From NCBI RefSeq assembly GCF_000772955.1, contig NZ_JPVO01000052.1, positions 124,001-188,000 on the forward strand: 64,000 nt of DNA. The letters are read 5' to 3'. Position numbers and translations under genes: made by a program. Below are positions 63,230 through 64,000 of the stretch, piece by piece (position 1 is the stretch's first letter; each line of letters begins with the position of its first letter). The stretch is from Ureibacillus sinduriensis BLB-1 = JCM 15800. GTDB taxonomy: Bacteria; Bacillota; Bacilli; Bacillales_A; Planococcaceae. The notes beneath the pieces were generated by a model, which was not told the origin of the DNA, ran no database searches, and was given only the letters and a program-made list of their open reading frames with translations.

Positions 63230-63244
63230 TGATAATGATTATCA
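63230..63244. promoter_or_regulatory. Fur box of the siderophore operon
   Basis: TGATAATGATTATCA is a perfect 7-1-7 Fur site, located just downstream of the -10 and over the expected start of transcription. Confidence 0.93.
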
Positions 63245-63255
63245 TCTTCATTGAT

Positions 63256-63285
63256 ACTATATCGCCTAAAGGTATAAGTTGTCAA
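63256..63285 (-). promoter_or_regulatory. Promoter of the siderophore operon
   Basis: Minus-strand TTGACA (63285-63280), 18 bases, TATAGT (63261-63256). Confidence 0.85.
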
Positions 63286-63557
63286 TATATTATTTTAATT
63301 TCCGGATAAGTAGAATAGAAGGTTAAATTTTGGAATTACGTACTTATTATATAGATGCAACATTTCAACATATTTAGGGCGTTTTCTGTTGTTGGATTAA
63401 GTGAAAGGCCAAATAAAAAAGATATTGCCCAAGGGGGTGCTCTTGGGCAATATCCTGGAACTTTCTTTCGTACAATTTGCAAACAAAAATTTATGCCATG
63501 AATCTGATCAAGTCAATATTGAAAATCCAATGCCCCATTTCATTACTTTGGACATTG
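63286..63557. other. Intergenic stretch between siderophore operon and uxaC
   Basis: Apart from the terminator at 63411-63454 nothing was found; the plus-strand frame 63401-63667 has no ribosome site and crosses the terminator. Confidence 0.5.
63411..63454 (-). terminator. Terminator downstream of uxaC (GGATATTGC family)
   Basis: GATATTGCCCAAG / CTTGGGCAATATC perfect 13-base arms and TTTTTTATTT on the minus strand. Confidence 0.88.
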
Positions 63558-64000
63558 TTAAAAGTAAAAGTACTGTTTTGCGTTATAGTAGCAAATATCT
63601 TCAACCATTTTCCCTAGCAGGTCATAATCCTCTGGGGCTTCTCCGTCCACAACCCATTGACCGATAACATCGCACAGCAAGCGGCGGAAATATTCATGCC
63701 GTGTATAAGACAGGAAGCTTCTGGAGTCTGTCAGCATCCCTAAGAAACGACTGATCAATCCGATGCTTGCCAATGCCTTCATCTGGTCGAGCATACCTTC
63801 TTTTTGATCATTGAACCACCAAGCTGTACCGAATTGGATCTTTCCAGGCACTCGTTCCTGGAAACTGCCCACAATGCTCGCAATGACATAATAATCTTTC
63901 GGATTCAATGAGTAGATGATTGTTTTTGGCAATGCATTTTCCAATGCCATTCCATCCAACAGCTTTGTCAACGGCTCGGCAATTTGGCCATCGCCGATGC
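63558..64000 (-). CDS. uxaC: Glucuronate isomerase UxaC, C-terminal part (runs off the window)
   Basis: The reading frame stays open to the last base of the window, so the N-terminal two thirds lie beyond it. The visible ~147 residues contain [35 protein letters not shown] and [10 protein letters not shown], which are highly conserved in UxaC. The enzyme converts glucuronate to fructuronate and galacturonate to tagaturonate. It suggests a second uronate operon beyond 64 kb, complementing the kdu operon at 42.5-51.5 kb. Confidence 0.94.
   Translation of the reverse strand, partial: IGDGQIAEPLTKLLDGMALENALPKTIIYSLNPKDYYVIASIVGSFQERVPGKIQFGTAWWFNDQKEGMLDQMKALASIGLISRFLGMLTDSRSFLSYTRHEYFRRLLCDVIGQWVVDGEAPEDYDLLGKMVEDICYYNAKQYFYF

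Noticed and set aside
1-64000. CRISPR arrays, phage genes, insertion sequences, rRNA or tRNA genes
   Set aside because: No regularly spaced direct repeats, no transposase- or integrase-like proteins and no tRNA or rRNA sequence were recognised by eye; a dedicated search could still find a small RNA.

Overview
The window reads as chromosomal DNA of a low-GC, endospore-former-type Bacillales bacterium. The family (Planococcaceae/Caryophanaceae relatives such as Solibacillus, Lysinibacillus or Psychrobacillus) is an inference from the proteins, not proven. Supporting signs are GGAGG-type ribosome sites, Fur, CcpA (cre) and FapR-like operators, two nearly identical CspA-type proteins, CitST/CitM, CsaA, Bce- and Bcr-type two-component systems and a YfiY-type siderophore importer. 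No rRNA, tRNA, CRISPR array, phage or transposase gene was seen.

Layout. 1-3.3 kb: a cold-shock gene, a membrane EAL phosphodiesterase, and an Rgg-like regulator facing a 36-codon secreted-peptide-like gene that is too short for ordinary gene finders. This last pair is the best candidate for an undescribed signalling system. 3.3-11.4 kb: a doubly Fur-boxed ferredoxin-NADP reductase, small membrane and hypothetical proteins, CsaA, a PPOX stress protein, and a fabH-fabZ pair under a FapR-type operator. 11.8-18.5 kb: a stress SDR, a VanZ-domain protein, and a glycerate module (kinase, GntP permease, divergent CdaR regulator). 18.6-23.6 kb: a Bcr-type peptide-antibiotic response module (response regulator, kinase, ABC transporter, DUF4097 protein) and a short DUF421 protein. 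23.8-28.1 kb: large catalase with an SDR, an acidic lipoprotein, and a second csp gene with a long structured leader. 28.2-32.0 kb: citrate transport with its CitST-like sensor pair. 32.3-37.5 kb: DUF418 protein, a BceRS-like pair with no transporter beside it, a GNAT and a DMT exporter. 37.7-42.4 kb: aldo/keto reductase, an HSL-family esterase and a Baeyer-Villiger monooxygenase with a divergent GAF-LuxR regulator, looking like a ketone/ester degradation unit.

42.5-52.5 kb is a ten-gene uronate operon: KduI, a 2-hydroxyacid dehydrogenase, a complete TRAP transporter, a zinc alcohol dehydrogenase, two KduD-like SDRs, KdgK and Eda, with divergent KdgR. It would import uronates and convert 5-keto-4-deoxyuronate via 2-keto-3-deoxygluconate to pyruvate and glyceraldehyde-3-phosphate. 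A chemoreceptor follows it. 54.5-59.0 kb holds a 1021-residue double-kinase hybrid sensor facing a SARP-type response regulator. 59.2-63.3 kb is a Fur-controlled siderophore importer. The window ends inside uxaC (glucuronate isomerase), which links back to uronate catabolism.

Regulation visible in the sequence: strong sigma-A-like promoters with operators placed in the spacer or start region occur for the reductase, fabH, kduI, the aldo/keto reductase and the siderophore-binding protein. Cre-like sites lie near the citrate, glycerate, monooxygenase and uronate operons, suggesting that these carbon modules are subject to catabolite repression.
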